Below are positions 24,761 to 36,558 of a DNA stretch of 64,000 nt, in pieces (the stretch's first letter is position 1; each line of letters starts with the position of its first letter). Under the pieces are notes generated by a model. That model was not told where the DNA came from. It worked only from the letters and a program-made list of their open reading frames with translations, and made no database searches. Source of the DNA: Phyto melanocephala. Its lineage: Eukaryota; Arthropoda; Insecta; Diptera; Rhinophoridae. The stretch is from the NCBI GenBank assembly GCA_941918925.1, contig OW799233.1, positions 108,059,833 through 108,123,832 on the forward strand, in the 5' to 3' direction. The position numbers and the translations under genes were made by a program.

Positions 24761-24992
24761 AATTCTTACAGTTTGCGTTAGAGACTCTAATTTGGAAGTA
24801 TGATTTTAGTATTACCCAATTTTTTACGAGCGTTAGCGTCCCATTTAGCTAACGTCAAAATTAAGCCTAAAAATAAAATTTAATTTCCTGCTACCTTTCA
24901 AATTCAAAGTAGTCGATAGTTCAAATTTAAAATTTTTAATGGTCCAACATAGATTATAACTAAATTTAAAACTGCATCATAATTCAAGTCTT

Positions 24993-25317
24993 ATGTGCTG
25001 TTTTTACAAGCCGATTGAGTGATTGTCTTAGACGATTAATGTGTAATTTGTTTTTGTTACAATAACAAAATACACATAAATCGTCCAAGACAATCACTCA
25101 ATCGGCTTGTAAAAACAGCACATTAAAGCACAAATAATCGAGTCATTGAACTAAACTAATTTAGTTGAGTCGAGTTAAAATGATTTATGTGCTGTTTTTA
25201 CAAGCCGATTGAGTGATTGTCGTGGACGATTTATGTGTATTTTGTTATTGTAACAAAAACATATTACACATAAGTCGTCTAAGACAATCACTCAATCGGC
25301 TTGTAAAAACAGCACAT
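24993..25317. repeat. tandem pair of 131-bp palindromes (foldback/MITE)
   Basis: Segments 24,993-25,123 and 25,187-25,317 are each a near-perfect palindrome with arms of about 55 bases. The arms begin ATGTGCTGTTTTTACAAGCC and continue GATTGAGTGATTGTC, around a central loop of about 20 bases. The two palindromes are 131 bases each. Comparing their loops shows that the second is closer to the reverse complement of the first, so the 325-base unit is an inverted pair. The spacer contains TCGAGTC/GAGTCGAG. No open frame. Confidence 0.75.
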
Positions 25318-25982
25318 TATTTTGTGCTTATTTTCTTTAAAAACCCAACCTAATTAACTTACATATTTTTAATATTAATACAAACATTTAAAATTATGTA
25401 AATATCATTTAACATTACAGCGTGTTTAGCTTATTACAAAATCTCGGCGGCTCGTTATAAAATCGGTAGCCACCATGACCTAGCCATATAGAATTTTTAC
25501 CATAAAACGGAGTTAAAGAATTCTTATTGTTACATACCTTTTAATACATCCGACTATAATAATTATTGGCCTTTGCAGACATCTCCGCCAACACTGATAT
25601 TATTTTTTATATTGAAAATATTTTTATACTCGTATATGTAAGATATTTATGCACTTTTCAAAAGTCTTCTGCAGATTAGTCACTATTTTTTATAATTGTT
25701 TCCATATTTAACACGTCTACAATAAAGGCTTCATTGAATTTGGCCTACAAAATATTTTTTTTACACAAAAATTTAATTTTTAAAATTGTTTGTATTGTTT
25801 TACTATTTTTTTCCAAATGACAGAAAATGCTTTGTTCTTCGGAAATATTTAATTTTAATTTAAAAAATGTGTTAAATGTATTTAAAATATCAGTGAAATA
25901 TAAAAACAACTGAAATATTTAATTAATTAACAATTTTTAAGAAATATTTGTTTTTCTGTACGTTTTAATACAAACAACTTTA
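25318..25982. other. AT-rich DNA, nothing recognised
   Basis: No repeat termini or coding signal were found. Confidence 0.5.
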
Positions 25983-26199
25983 GGGCCATTATTACAACTT
26001 GCCTTTAGTTAAAGGTAGGATTTTTTGTGCCCGATTAAGAGCTTCGCATCATTACAACTTCCATTTTTAATTGTTAATTTTATTAATACTAATAAATTTA
26101 ATAGAGAAAAAAAAATAAATGACGGCTTTATAATGCAAAGTCATTTATCGGTCCGACAATTTCCTGCCTTTAACTAACGGCAAGTTTTAATAATGGCCC
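25983..26199. mobile_element. PIF/Harbinger-like MITE
   Basis: This 217-base element has terminal inverted repeats beginning GGGCCATTATTACAACTTGC and extending about 38 bases inward (three or four mismatches). A TTA duplication flanks it (25,980-25,982 and 26,200-26,202). The TTA site and GG-starting ends fit PIF/Harbinger. No coding capacity. Confidence 0.7.
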
Positions 26200-26202
26200 T
26201 TA

Positions 26203-27185
26203 GTCTTGAAACAGGTTTTTAAATCATTTAAAGCTAATAGTCATCTTTTTAAAAGATTATTATGTAAAAATATGTTTTTACTGAAATTGTTTCTTGTAAT
26301 TTTCTACATATTATACACACCTCCTTAAGTTCAATAACCCTTTTGAACATTTATCTATAGCTACTGTCAACTGATAATAGATAGAACAATAAATATTAAC
26401 AACGCCAAAAAAGTAAAAGTATTTCAATATAGATGACTTATCAACATCCAACATAATTAATAAAACAAACATTCTCCAAAAACAACAACCATTTTATACT
26501 ACACATTTAAAAACGGCTAAAAACCATACACGTATAAATAAAAAAAAACAAATTAGTATGTAAATCACACATATTTATTATTACTACCGCAACGCTGTGA
26601 ATATATTTATCGTATTATAAAATAATTCATAAAAAAATTGATGAGTATTAATTTAGCATTCAAATTTACAAACGTATGTATGTATGTACATACATACGCG
26701 TTGCCGCAAAAAATACATATACATACATATGTACATATAAAAAATAAACTGCAAAGTCGAGTTTATCAATGCATATTAATATTAAGAAATCAGACTGTCA
26801 ATTAATTTCATTAGCATATTGTCATCGTCATTTCTTTCATATGAGATTTTTATTCATAAAATCAACAAAAGACTATCAATGAATGAATACGCAAAGTAAA
26901 ACTATATTTTTAATTTTAATTAAAATGTATGTACATATATTTAATGATATGAAATATCCAACTAGGTGATGCTCACATAAGTTTTAATATTTATTCTCAT
27001 ACACTTAAACTATAGTGACCAGGGTATAAATAGCTAAACATTCTATATGTAATTTCTACAATTTTCGTTAGCAACCTATAAAATACATGATTTGTAAAAG
27101 CTTTTCAATTTTGTTATTTGGTTTTTATTCTTAAATAAAACATAAAAAAAAATTTTTTTTTTTTATTTTACTTTAGTTTAAATAT
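26203..27185. other. AT-rich DNA with TATGTATG/CATACATA simple sequence
   Basis: Simple GTATGTATGTACATACATAC sequence occurs near 26,672-26,740. Nothing else is recognised. Confidence 0.5.
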
Positions 27186-27714
27186 GTATGTACTAGGGTG
27201 ATTGACTCGGTTTTACAACCGGTGGAAAACCCGGTTTTTTCCTCTTTCAGCTGACGGTTTTTTCTAAATGTTGATTTTTCGAATATCGAATATACCGGTT
27301 TTTTATCCGAAAAAGCCGGGTTTTTTATTTTTTTAAGTTTATTTTCATATATCTTTGTAACCAGTCGTACTATAGTATATTTAGAACGCTAAAAGTTTCC
27401 AAAACTCAGAAAATAAAAACTATTAAATATTCTTCCATAATATTGTAAGAAATTTATTTGTTGTTTAAAAAACAAATGTAAAATAAGAAAAATAATTGAG
27501 CTTAAATATAATTTTTTTTTATAGGATATAAACCTAACGTTAAAAGTTAAAAGTAATTGAAGCATAAACTTAGCTGATCGATCACTTTTAGGTAAAAAGT
27601 GTAGTTACAATAAAGAAGACCAAATAATCTCTCTTTCCAGATCCTAATTCTAATTAATGACATTGAGTGTCTGTCAACTTAAATTTCAATTGAACCATCG
27701 AACAAACTAGTTAA

Positions 27715-28324
27715 TAGGTTCGTTCGAGTACCTTTACCGCACTTTGTAGTAAATGAGTAATTATTTAGTAAATTGAAAATTTTACTCTCAAAAAGAGAAT
27801 TTGTCCAAAAAAGTACTCGAACAGACATTTGTAAAAATTCGTAAGATTGCAGCAACAGCTGACGGCAAATAAATATTGTGTTTTTTAATGGGAACTATGT
27901 ACATACATATGTGCAAATATGTATTTAAGTATGTATACCAGCGCCAGATTCAGGCAGTTCCATTCTTTCATCTGTAGACATTGTTAACTAACTTTATTTC
28001 ACAAACAATTTAAATTTAATAATATTTTGCACTTTTGCTTGGATTTTCCTTTTTTTTAATATTTTTTCACAAATTGTATACTTTTTGTTTGCTTACTTTT
28101 GTTTGTTTACCTTTTGAGTCATATGTTTTTTGGTCTTGCTAAATCTTACTGCAAGAAATTTCTGTAGTAAAAATTTGCAAATACTCAGTCAAGAACTGTC
28201 ACTTTTCGCTCTCTATTTGTGCTCTCATTTACTACAAATTTGTGTAAACGAACGCAATTTCGTAAAATGCAGTAAAAATTTTTACAAATTCGTACAAAAA
28301 TTTGTGAGTTCTCGAACGAACCTA
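27715..28324. mobile_element. candidate TIR element inside the hAT left arm
   Basis: TAGGTTCGTTCGAG at 27,715-27,728 and its inverted copy at 28,311-28,324 bound 610 bases rich in TTTGTAAAAATTCGTA-type sub-repeats. No unambiguous target duplication is present. It may be a MITE nested in the hAT element or an internal part of it. The frame at 28,130-28,357 overlaps its right end and looks like chance. Confidence 0.45.
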
Positions 28325-28737
28325 ATGTCTATATTTGTATGTCTGTCAGGGGTATAAGAAATAATTTTTAAAATGAAATTTTAAAGATTTTTTTCCCTAG
28401 CCTTTAAAATGTATTTCAAATTGCAGAAATAATTTCAAACAAAATACGTTAGTGCATATTAGTTTAAAAGATCTATTAAACATTTAAAAAATGTACAGAA
28501 GGAGCTACAAAAAATTATAACAGCCTTATAAAAAATCTTATTAATTTATGTATTAATTTATTGAATTTATTTATTTTACTTGTAAAGAGTACCTTTTGTC
28601 TTTAAATTCAACTAAACCAAAAACCAAATTAGTTAACTGCATTCATGTCAGTTATTGCGTTATTGCGTAATTGTGCAGCCAAACGTATATAAACTGTAAA
28701 CATTTCATATTTATATATAAATTTAATTATAATCTTT

Positions 28738-30608
28738 TTATACCCACTACCAAAAAAATGGTGGGGGTATATTCATTTTGTCATTCCGTTTGTAACACAT
28801 CGAAATACCCACTTTAGACCCCATAAAGTATATATATTCTGAATCAGGGTTTGATTTGATGACGATCTAGCTATGTCCGTCCGTCTGTCCGTCTGTTGAA
28901 AGCACGATAGAGATCGCACCGAAAAAGCCAGGGGGCTCAAATTTTGCCAGAATCTTTCTTATAGACAAGGTTTGTTTGGTATTGAAAATGGGCTAAATCG
29001 GAATATTAGGAAGAGAGTTATAGCTCGAAAAGCAAGAGTAGGTCGAAAAAACCGTGTCGTTCAAACATCGAATAAAATGGCATTGTGTCCAAACGCATTA
29101 ACGTAGACTCATGAAACTTCGAATATATATTTCCTGAGTTAAAGCAATATTTTCCCCGAAAATTCTCTAAGTCTATGCATTAGGAGAGGAGTTATCGATC
29201 AAAATGTATGAAAATTTATACCGCACAGTGTATTTTTCGGTATATTTAAAAACAAAAACGTCATAAAAGCAACAAAATTGGATGTACTACTCTGAAATTT
29301 TGCACACTTTGTTTTTTGGTGAGGCGCTTTTTTGAAACGGAAAATCAATGTGCCACGCCCACTTTTACGCCCACCTCCCATATAACGTTTTACCTAAAAT
29401 TCATATAATTTCTCTATTAATAAAGATTTTGGAATAACAAAGGGCTATATTGAAACACCTAAGTCGTACTCATTCGCAAAAACAACTTTGACACGCCTAC
29501 TATAACGCCCACTTTTCACGTTATCTACCGTTAATGAAATTTAAAAGCTCATAAAACCGCCAAAATTAGGGTATGATGATAAAATTTGCTACGTATATCC
29601 TTCTAATCAATGTTATTGTTGTGCCAAAAAGTTTAGGTGACAAGCCCACTTTAACGCCTACCTCCCATATAACGGTTTATCTTAAATTCATGTAATTTCT
29701 CTATTGACAAAGTTTTTGGGAAAATAAAGGATTATATTAAAATATCTAAGTTGTATTTATTAGCAGTAACTTAATTGACTCGCCTACTTTAACACCCACT
29801 TTCATTCAAAGTCTACATTTACAAAAGCATTTTAGTAGCATATCGAAGTTATAAAGGGTGGTTAAATTTTAAGGGCCGATGTTGAATTTAAATAAAAAAC
29901 AAATTATTTAGGAAATTATTATTATTTCTTTTTGTAATGATAATATTTGTATGGTTCAATTATGTATTTAACAAAATATCGGCCAAATGCCCCCCCCCCC
30001 CCATCCTTGGCGCCACTCCTCTATCTGATGGTCCAAATTTTCAATGACAATGTTGATGTTAAATTTTTGGGCATGATGATGAGCCGAGGTTGACTGCCCT
30101 TTTGCCACACTATCGCAAAAAACAGCAATGGTTCCCATTCAACGAACTGAGAAGGCATTCACAGATTTTCTAACATTTTATACAGACCTGTTTTGCAGAA
30201 ATTTAAATATTTTTTACAATTCTCCCGATTGTGGACGAATTTGAACGATTATATTGATCAAAAGAATTACGAAGTGCTCAAAATGCATTTTGATTTTAAC
30301 GCCCATTTTTATAAAAAACCTGAATAACTTTAAAGCGTTAATCATTTGCGTATCTTTCCACGGATCAAATTAAAATTGAGAAATGTCAAGTGAAATGCAG
30401 AAAACAAATTTAAAGACTAGGTGTAGTTCACCTTCAACATGGGCCCTTAAAATTTAACCACCCTCTACAAAGAAAGTGATACATATTTTATTGTAAAGAG
30501 ATTATTCTATAGCGATTAACAAAGTAATAAATATTGTGCTTTAAATGTACACAAAATTGGTGGTGGGTATAAAAGATTCGGCACAGCCGAATATAGTGCT
30601 CTTACTTG
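28738..30608 (+). mobile_element. HINE-A (INE-1-like), full length, carrying a MITE
   Basis: The 5' hairpin TATACCCACTACC..GGTGGGGGTATA lies at the start. The CCCCATAAAGTATATATATT core follows, then GTCCGTCCGTCTGTCCGTCT and repeated ACGCCCAC blocks. The sub-terminal GGTGGTGGGTATA, hairpin ATTCGGCACAGCCGAAT and CTTACTTG end it at 30,608. A 612-base MITE interrupts it at 29,854. The copy is well preserved and lies within the hAT-like element. Confidence 0.8.
29854..30465 (-). mobile_element. mariner-type MITE nested in HINE-A
   Basis: Its inverted ends (AAGGGTGGTTAAATTTTAAG at 29,854; complement ending CCACCCTC at 30,465) are flanked by TA on both sides. The interior has scraps of the transposase coding strand on the minus strand, including sequence resembling the C-terminal GGHLADILF-type tail and an early segment with frameshifts. 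It is an internal-deletion derivative of the transposase-bearing relative at 8209. A run of 14 C (29,989-30,002 area) is unusual in this AT-rich window. Confidence 0.8.
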
Positions 30609-30874
30609 TTAACAATATTTTTTAATGTTTTCTCTAATTATTATATTTTATATATTCGAACCGGTTAACCGGTTTTTTCTCAATTTTCAAAATAGGAACC
30701 GGTTTTTTTTTAATATTAAATTTCGAACTATTTGAAAACCGGTTTCTTAAAAAAGTCGAATAATCGATCACCCTAGTATGTACATTGTACGAATGTAGAA
30801 ACTTTTTATATTCTCTTTCTGAAGACAAACTAAGACTGAGTCTTCTTTCTTTACAAGTAATAATTTTATATTAT

Positions 30875-32816
30875 ACTAGCGGACCAGGCGAACTTCGCCT
30901 CGCCCCAATTTTAAGCCTTTAGACAAACTTTAGAATAATAATACAACACAAATATTTAAATTTTCAATGTGATTTATTTGAATGAATAAAATTTTCGTAC
31001 AAACTTGTTTTCTTAAAAAACGAATGTTTTGATAAATATTGCACTGAATTTTAATTGATTGTAATGCTTTTACGCGAATGCGTAATTTGACAATACACAA
31101 AACTCGTAAAAATTGCAGTAAGAAAAATAGTACATTTACTGCAGAAACTTACAATGCCAAAATGACACCTGTCAGATTGCGAAAAGTCTAAGTCAACGTA
31201 TAACGCCATCTGTCAGATTTTGGCTGAGAACTTACTATTTTTTTATTTAAAAAGACATTAAGGAATAATTTCACACAAAATTTCATACAAAGACTCGATT
31301 ATTGATTTTTCCAATTTTCCGGAGGGATTTTCCAAAATTTTCTTCCGTAAAAATTTTCTCCTCGAAAATACGAACTGACAAAAAATATTACAGAAATCGG
31401 CCCAGCCGTTCTCATTTTATGAATTACTACATATTTTTACACCATTTTTTATATAAGTATATAAGTATGTACATGGATGTAGATAGAATAAAAACCATTC
31501 CTGATCATGCATGCATACTTGACTTAGTGACGAAAGATGGGCATGCAGAAATTATGATGAACTTGGCCACGATTTAAAACGTACAGACATGCGCAATTGT
31601 TGTCTACTTATCATATATACCCATTGTGTGCATGTAAGAAAGTAGACAATATTGTGCATGATCGATCATGATTTCTTGTTCAGCAACAAATAAATAAGTA
31701 TGAATATAGAAAACCGGGTTTTAAATAACAAAAAGCAAAGTTTTTAACATAAATATACATTTAATTGTTGTTACTTACTTTATATACATATGTATGTAAA
31801 TTTTGTTGTTAATATGTATGTACATATGTACATAAATAATATATACTTATGTATGTATGTACAAATAACTCTTATGATTAAGTTAGTCGATTAAGTGTTG
31901 CCCTTCGCTGAGGTCAATCTTCGAACGCCCTCACATGTTGCAAATACCCGAATATAGTATTAAACTTTCAGAAAAATGTAGGAAAAATTCGTCGCTACAA
32001 TTTATCGAAATCGGACTATAATCTACTCGACTGCTTTCAGTTTCTCCACTTATTTGCAAAAAAAACTTAACTTTTTTTCGGTACTAGCGTAAATTACAGA
32101 CACGTTTGTTACACATTTTGTATATGACATACCTCCAGTTGTGTTTGTAGAAAGTTCTATACAAATCGAATACTAATCAGCAAAGCTATAGGCGAAATTT
32201 CGTGTAGGGAAAAGTTGCTAAAGAGCCTTATAAATTCATAGACCCGGTAGCGACACCAAATTGAAATGTAGTCTCCGAAAAATTTATCCAGATAAAAAAA
32301 CTATAAAATCAGTTTGAAACTAAGATAAAAGCACCAAAATAAAACTGCCTTGATGTTTTTGCTATAATTTAACAAAAAATTTTCTATGCCGTTTAGCCTC
32401 CAGACAATCGAAAGACTCAAACATATTATGGTCAACCCAAAAAATGACGAGCCAAAAAATTTATAAATGGGTTAAGCTTAGAAATTAAAAATGTACAACC
32501 TTTAACAAAGTGAAATTGAATAGAGTTTGTTATGGAGGTACTGTGATACCTGAACATTTTTACGTGGTACTTTTTATCGCTAAATCTTACTTCTAGCAAG
32601 AAATACCAATATAGCAAACAAAATAATATTAAAGATGGTACTAGAAAGTAGGTAAAAATAAATGCGTATGCAGGCATGACAGAGGGACTAATGTGTAATA
32701 TAATATCACTAACAATAACAAGTATTAATCTGCACTTATAGAGATATCAGAATTTTTTTTGAATATAAACACAAAAAAGTTTTCGAGGCTAGCAATGCGA
32801 ACCGGGTTCAACTAGT
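30875..32816. mobile_element. candidate repeat element with CTAGCGGACC..GGTTC..CTAG ends
   Basis: The left end ACTAGCGGACCAGGCGAACT and the right end (minus strand ACTAGTTGAACCCGGTTCGC) form an imperfect inverted repeat. CTAGC-GACC-GGCGAACTTCG starts are common in insect dispersed repeats. No protein-coding frame was recognised (31,302-31,577 and 32,432-32,677 have no motifs) and no clean target duplication is seen. The boundaries could belong to two different fragments. Confidence 0.4.
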
Positions 32817-33835
32817 GTAATATATTAATGTTGCAAACAAAGAATAATTTAAACTTTGTTTGAAACGCTCAGTGTTATAATACAATTTGAACAAATATTT
32901 ATTCATTTGTTTTCTATTACATACAGATATATCGATAATTTTTGAATTTTTGCAATTTTTCAAAGTAAACGTAAAGTACCAACTGTAACCATTATTTTAT
33001 CATTAATTTCAGTTAATGATAAGACATAAAAGTTTGAGAGTATTATCAAAATAGACTACAATAGAAAATGCTTTTGATGTAAACATTTATAATTTCAATG
33101 ACCTATTTACGCCTTTCACATTGTTTTCAGAGAGATACATAAGTTCATCATTTATTTTGTACCATTTGTATTATTCATATTCAACTCTGCAGCTAATTAT
33201 ATTTGCTGAGTTTTTGCAAATAGTCAAGGTGATTAAGTTATGTACCTCTGTCCATGTGATTTTTTTAAATAATTTTTTTTTTAAAGAAATTTTTTTAATT
33301 CTAAGGAAACTTGCGTATATATAGCAAAAGCTGCTTCGAATTCTCTAATATTTAAATGTTCAATTTTATACTACATTCAGTCACTATATTTCATGCAAAC
33401 CTAAATAACAAAATAAAAATAGCAAACTCTCACTAAAATAAATTAATCAATATTTGAATTTTTTTTTTCCAAAGATTCTTTAGTGTTTTTGTGTTTAAAC
33501 AAAGAAATATCAAAACAAAATGCGACAATAAAATAAAGAAACGGTAAATTATAGCAAAAACATCAAGCACAATAGAACACGAGCAAAATATGTAAAAGTA
33601 TTAAACAGCAGCGTTAATAAATAATAACATTTAGAGCAGTTTAAAGAGAACACACTTTTTTAGAAGTGACTTTTTTAATACATATGTATAATTGAAGGTT
33701 AAAAATTTTTTTGTTTTGGCCTACGTCTACTTTTAGAACATTTAACCATTCCTTGAATGTATTATTTTAGATTAGATATTATATTTTTTTAAATCGAATT
33801 TAACTTTTTTTTATTATTATAAAAAATTACTAAAT
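32817..33835. other. AT-rich DNA, nothing recognised
   Basis: No coding or repeat signature was found. The frame at 33,121-33,324 is Phe/Leu/Ile-rich without a motif. Confidence 0.5.
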
Positions 33836-33885
33836 AATTACCGAAGGGTATTTCAGATTCGACACAGACGAATATAGCATTTTTT
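33836..33885 (+). mobile_element. HINE 3'-end scrap
   Basis: GAAGGGTATTTCAGATTCGA followed by CACAGACGAATATAGCA is a mutated sub-terminal repeat plus 3' hairpin of HINE-B/C. Nothing upstream is recognisable. Confidence 0.55.
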
Positions 33886-34186
33886 TTTTTGCTAAAAAAA
33901 TTAACGCGATGAGAAATAGTATGTAAGTAAAAATAGCATGTCACTTACAAAAAAAATATAACAATAAAATTTTTTTGAATTAAATTATAAACGAATTGTC
34001 AGTTATTATTTTATCACGATGAAATCTGAATTTTTTCTACTTGTTAATAAAACAAGTAAGAGCACTATATTCGGCTGTGCCGAATCTTTTATACCCACCA
34101 CCAATTTTGTGTACATATAAAGCACAATATTTATTATTTTGTTAATCGCTGTGGAATAATCTCTTTATAATATCACTTTCTTTGTA

Positions 34187-34786
34187 GAGGGTGGTTAAAT
34201 TTTAAGGGCCCATGTTGAGGGTGAACTACACCTAGTCTTTAAATATGTTTTCATTTGACATTTCCCAATCTCAAACTTACTCAATTTGATCCGTGGAAAG
34301 ATACGCAAATAAGCAACGCTTTAAAGTTTTCAGGTTTTTTATAAAAATGGGCGTTCAAATCAAAATGCACTTTAAGCACTTCGTAATTGTTTTGTTCAAC
34401 ATAATCGTTCGAATTCGTCCACAATCGTGAGAATTGTAAAAAATATTTAAATTTCTGCAAAGCAGGTCTGTATGAAATGTGAAAACATCTGTGAATGCCA
34501 TCTTAGTTCGTTAAATGGGAAACATTGCTGTTTTTCACGATAACGTGGCAAAAGAGCAAGCAACCTCGACTCATCATCGTGCCCAACAATCGAGCATCAA
34601 CAGTGTCATTGAAAATTTGGACTATCGGATCGTGGTGTGCCGCCTAGGTTGGGGGGCCATTTGGCCGATATTTTGTTCCATACATAATTGAAGCATACAA
34701 ATATTATCATTATAAAAATAAATGATAATAATCTCATAATAATTTTATTCAAAATCAACACAGTCCCTTAAAATAAAACCACCCAT
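34187..34786 (+). mobile_element. mariner-type MITE nested in HINE-A
   Basis: It starts GAGGGTGGTTAAATTTTAAG after TA (34,185-34,186) and ends CCACCCAT before TA (34,787-34,788). The plus strand retains a transposase-like tail (GGCCATTTGGCCGATATTTT, 34,655-34,674) and a scrap of the N-terminal region near 34,520-34,600. Relative to its host HINE it has the same position and orientation as the copies at 2900, 29,854 and 41,928. Confidence 0.8.
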
Positions 34787-34982
34787 TATAACTTCGGTAT
34801 GCTAGTAAAATGTTTTCGTAAATTTAATCTTTCAATGAAAGTGGCCGTTAAAATACGCGTGTCAATAAAGTTTCTGCTAATAAACATAACTTAGATATTT
34901 CAATATAGTCCTTTAGTATTCCAAAATCTTTATTCATAGAGAATTTACATGAATTTAAGAGGAAGAAAGTGAATTTAAGGTT

Positions 34983-36558
34983 AAATTTTAAGGGCCACAG
35001 GGTGATTTAAAATATACATTCTCAGCATTTTTCTAAAAAGGGAAATTTATTAGTAAGATTTTGATTTTTAAACTTCTATAACATTTTGCTTTTAAAAGAT
35101 TTTCAAACGAAATAAGTTTTGTATAATTTTTGACTTATGTCAAAATTTTCCTAAATTCCCATTTTTAATAGAGCATAACTTCAGGAGAACATTAGCATAA
35201 GTTGTTAGCATGCCATCTAGTAGTTGCTAGTAGAGTCATCTATCTTATCATCTTTATCTTATATTTAGCTACAGTAAGATGAATAAATGCTAATATATAT
35301 GACTAATATATTTTTATAAAAATTTAAAGAAAAAAGTGGGTGTGGCACATCTGTTTTCCGTTATAACGAAGACTTTGACCAAAAAACCATGTTTGCAATA
35401 TTTCAGAATCGTACATATAGTTTTGTCAGTTTTATTACGTTTTAAATTTGAAATATACACTGTGCGGTATAAATTTTCGTACGTTTTTATCTATAACTCT
35501 TTTCCTAATTCATAGATTTAAGCGATTTTCAGGGAAAAATATTCTTTTGACTCGATAAATATATATTCAAAGTGTCATGACTCTACGTTAATGCGTCTGG
35601 ACACAATTCAATTTTATTCGATGTGCAAAGGACACGGTTTTTTCGACCTAGTCTTGCTTTACGAGCTACAAATCTCTTCCTATTATTCCGATTCAGCCCA
35701 TTTGAATACCAAACAAACCTTGTCTATAAGAAAGATTCTGGCAAAATTTTAGACCCCTAGCTTTTTCGGTGCGACCTCTATCGTGCTTTCAACAGACGGA
35801 CAGATAACAATATAAAAATATGTATCACTTTCTTTGTACAGGGTGGTTAAATTGTAAGGGCCACAGGGTGATTCAAAATATACATTCTCAGCATTTTTCT
35901 AAAACGGGATATTTATTAGTAAGATTTTGTTTTTTAAACTTCTATAACATTTTGCTTTTAAAAGATTTTCAAACGAAATAAGTTTTGTATAATTTTAAAA
36001 TTTGTTAGCCATTAGTACATGAAAATAAATTGTTTATAATGTTTAGAGATAATTTTTTTTTACTTAGGTCAAAATTTTCCTAAATTCCCATTTTTAATAG
36101 AGCATAACTTCAGGAGAACATAAGCATAAGTCGTTAGCAAGCCATCTAGTAGTTGCTAGTAGAGTCATCTATCTTATCATCTTTATCTTATATTTAGCTA
36201 CAGTACAATAAATGGTGCAGTGTAAGATAAATAAATGCTAATATATATGACTAATATATTTTTATAAAAATTTAAGGAAAAAAGTGTGCGTGGCACATCT
36301 ATTTTCCGTTATAACGAAGACTTTGACCAAAAAACCATGTTTGCAATATTTCAGAATCGTACATATAGTTTTGTCAGTTTTATTACGTTTTAAATTTGAA
36401 ATATACACTGTGCGTTATAAATTCTCGTACATTTTTATCTATAACTCTTTTCCTAATTCATAGATTTAAGCGATTTTCAGGGAAAAATATTCTTTTGACT
36501 CGATAAATATATATTAAAAGTTTCATGACTACGTTTATGCGTCTGGACACAATTCAAA
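34983..36558. repeat. internal tandem duplication within HINE-A
   Basis: Two similar segments, 34,983-35,609 and 35,850-36,558, share ACAGGGTGATT..AAAATATACA, TCAGCATTTTTCTAAAA, GAGCATAACTTCAGGAGAAC and later HINE-A body (AACCATGTTTGCAATATTTC). The second has about 60 extra bases near 36,000-36,060. The duplicated unit begins with MITE-like GGTTAAATTKTAAGGGCC, so unequal exchange between two MITE or HINE copies is plausible. Confidence 0.65.

Larger units (their letters stand above)
27194..30775. mobile_element. hAT-like non-autonomous element with nested insertions
   Basis: The ends TAGGGTGATTGA (27,194) and its inverted counterpart ending ATCACCCTA (30,775) are bounded by a perfect 8-bp duplication GTATGTAC (27,186-27,193 and 30,776-30,783). 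This fits the hAT preference nTnnnnAn. Both arms carry repeated CCGGTTTTTT motifs (left 27,215-27,320, right 30,660-30,745) of the sort hAT transposases bind sub-terminally. No transposase frame is present. A HINE-A at 28,738-30,608 sits in it, leaving a left arm of about 1.5 kb and a right arm of about 170 bases. Confidence 0.8.
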
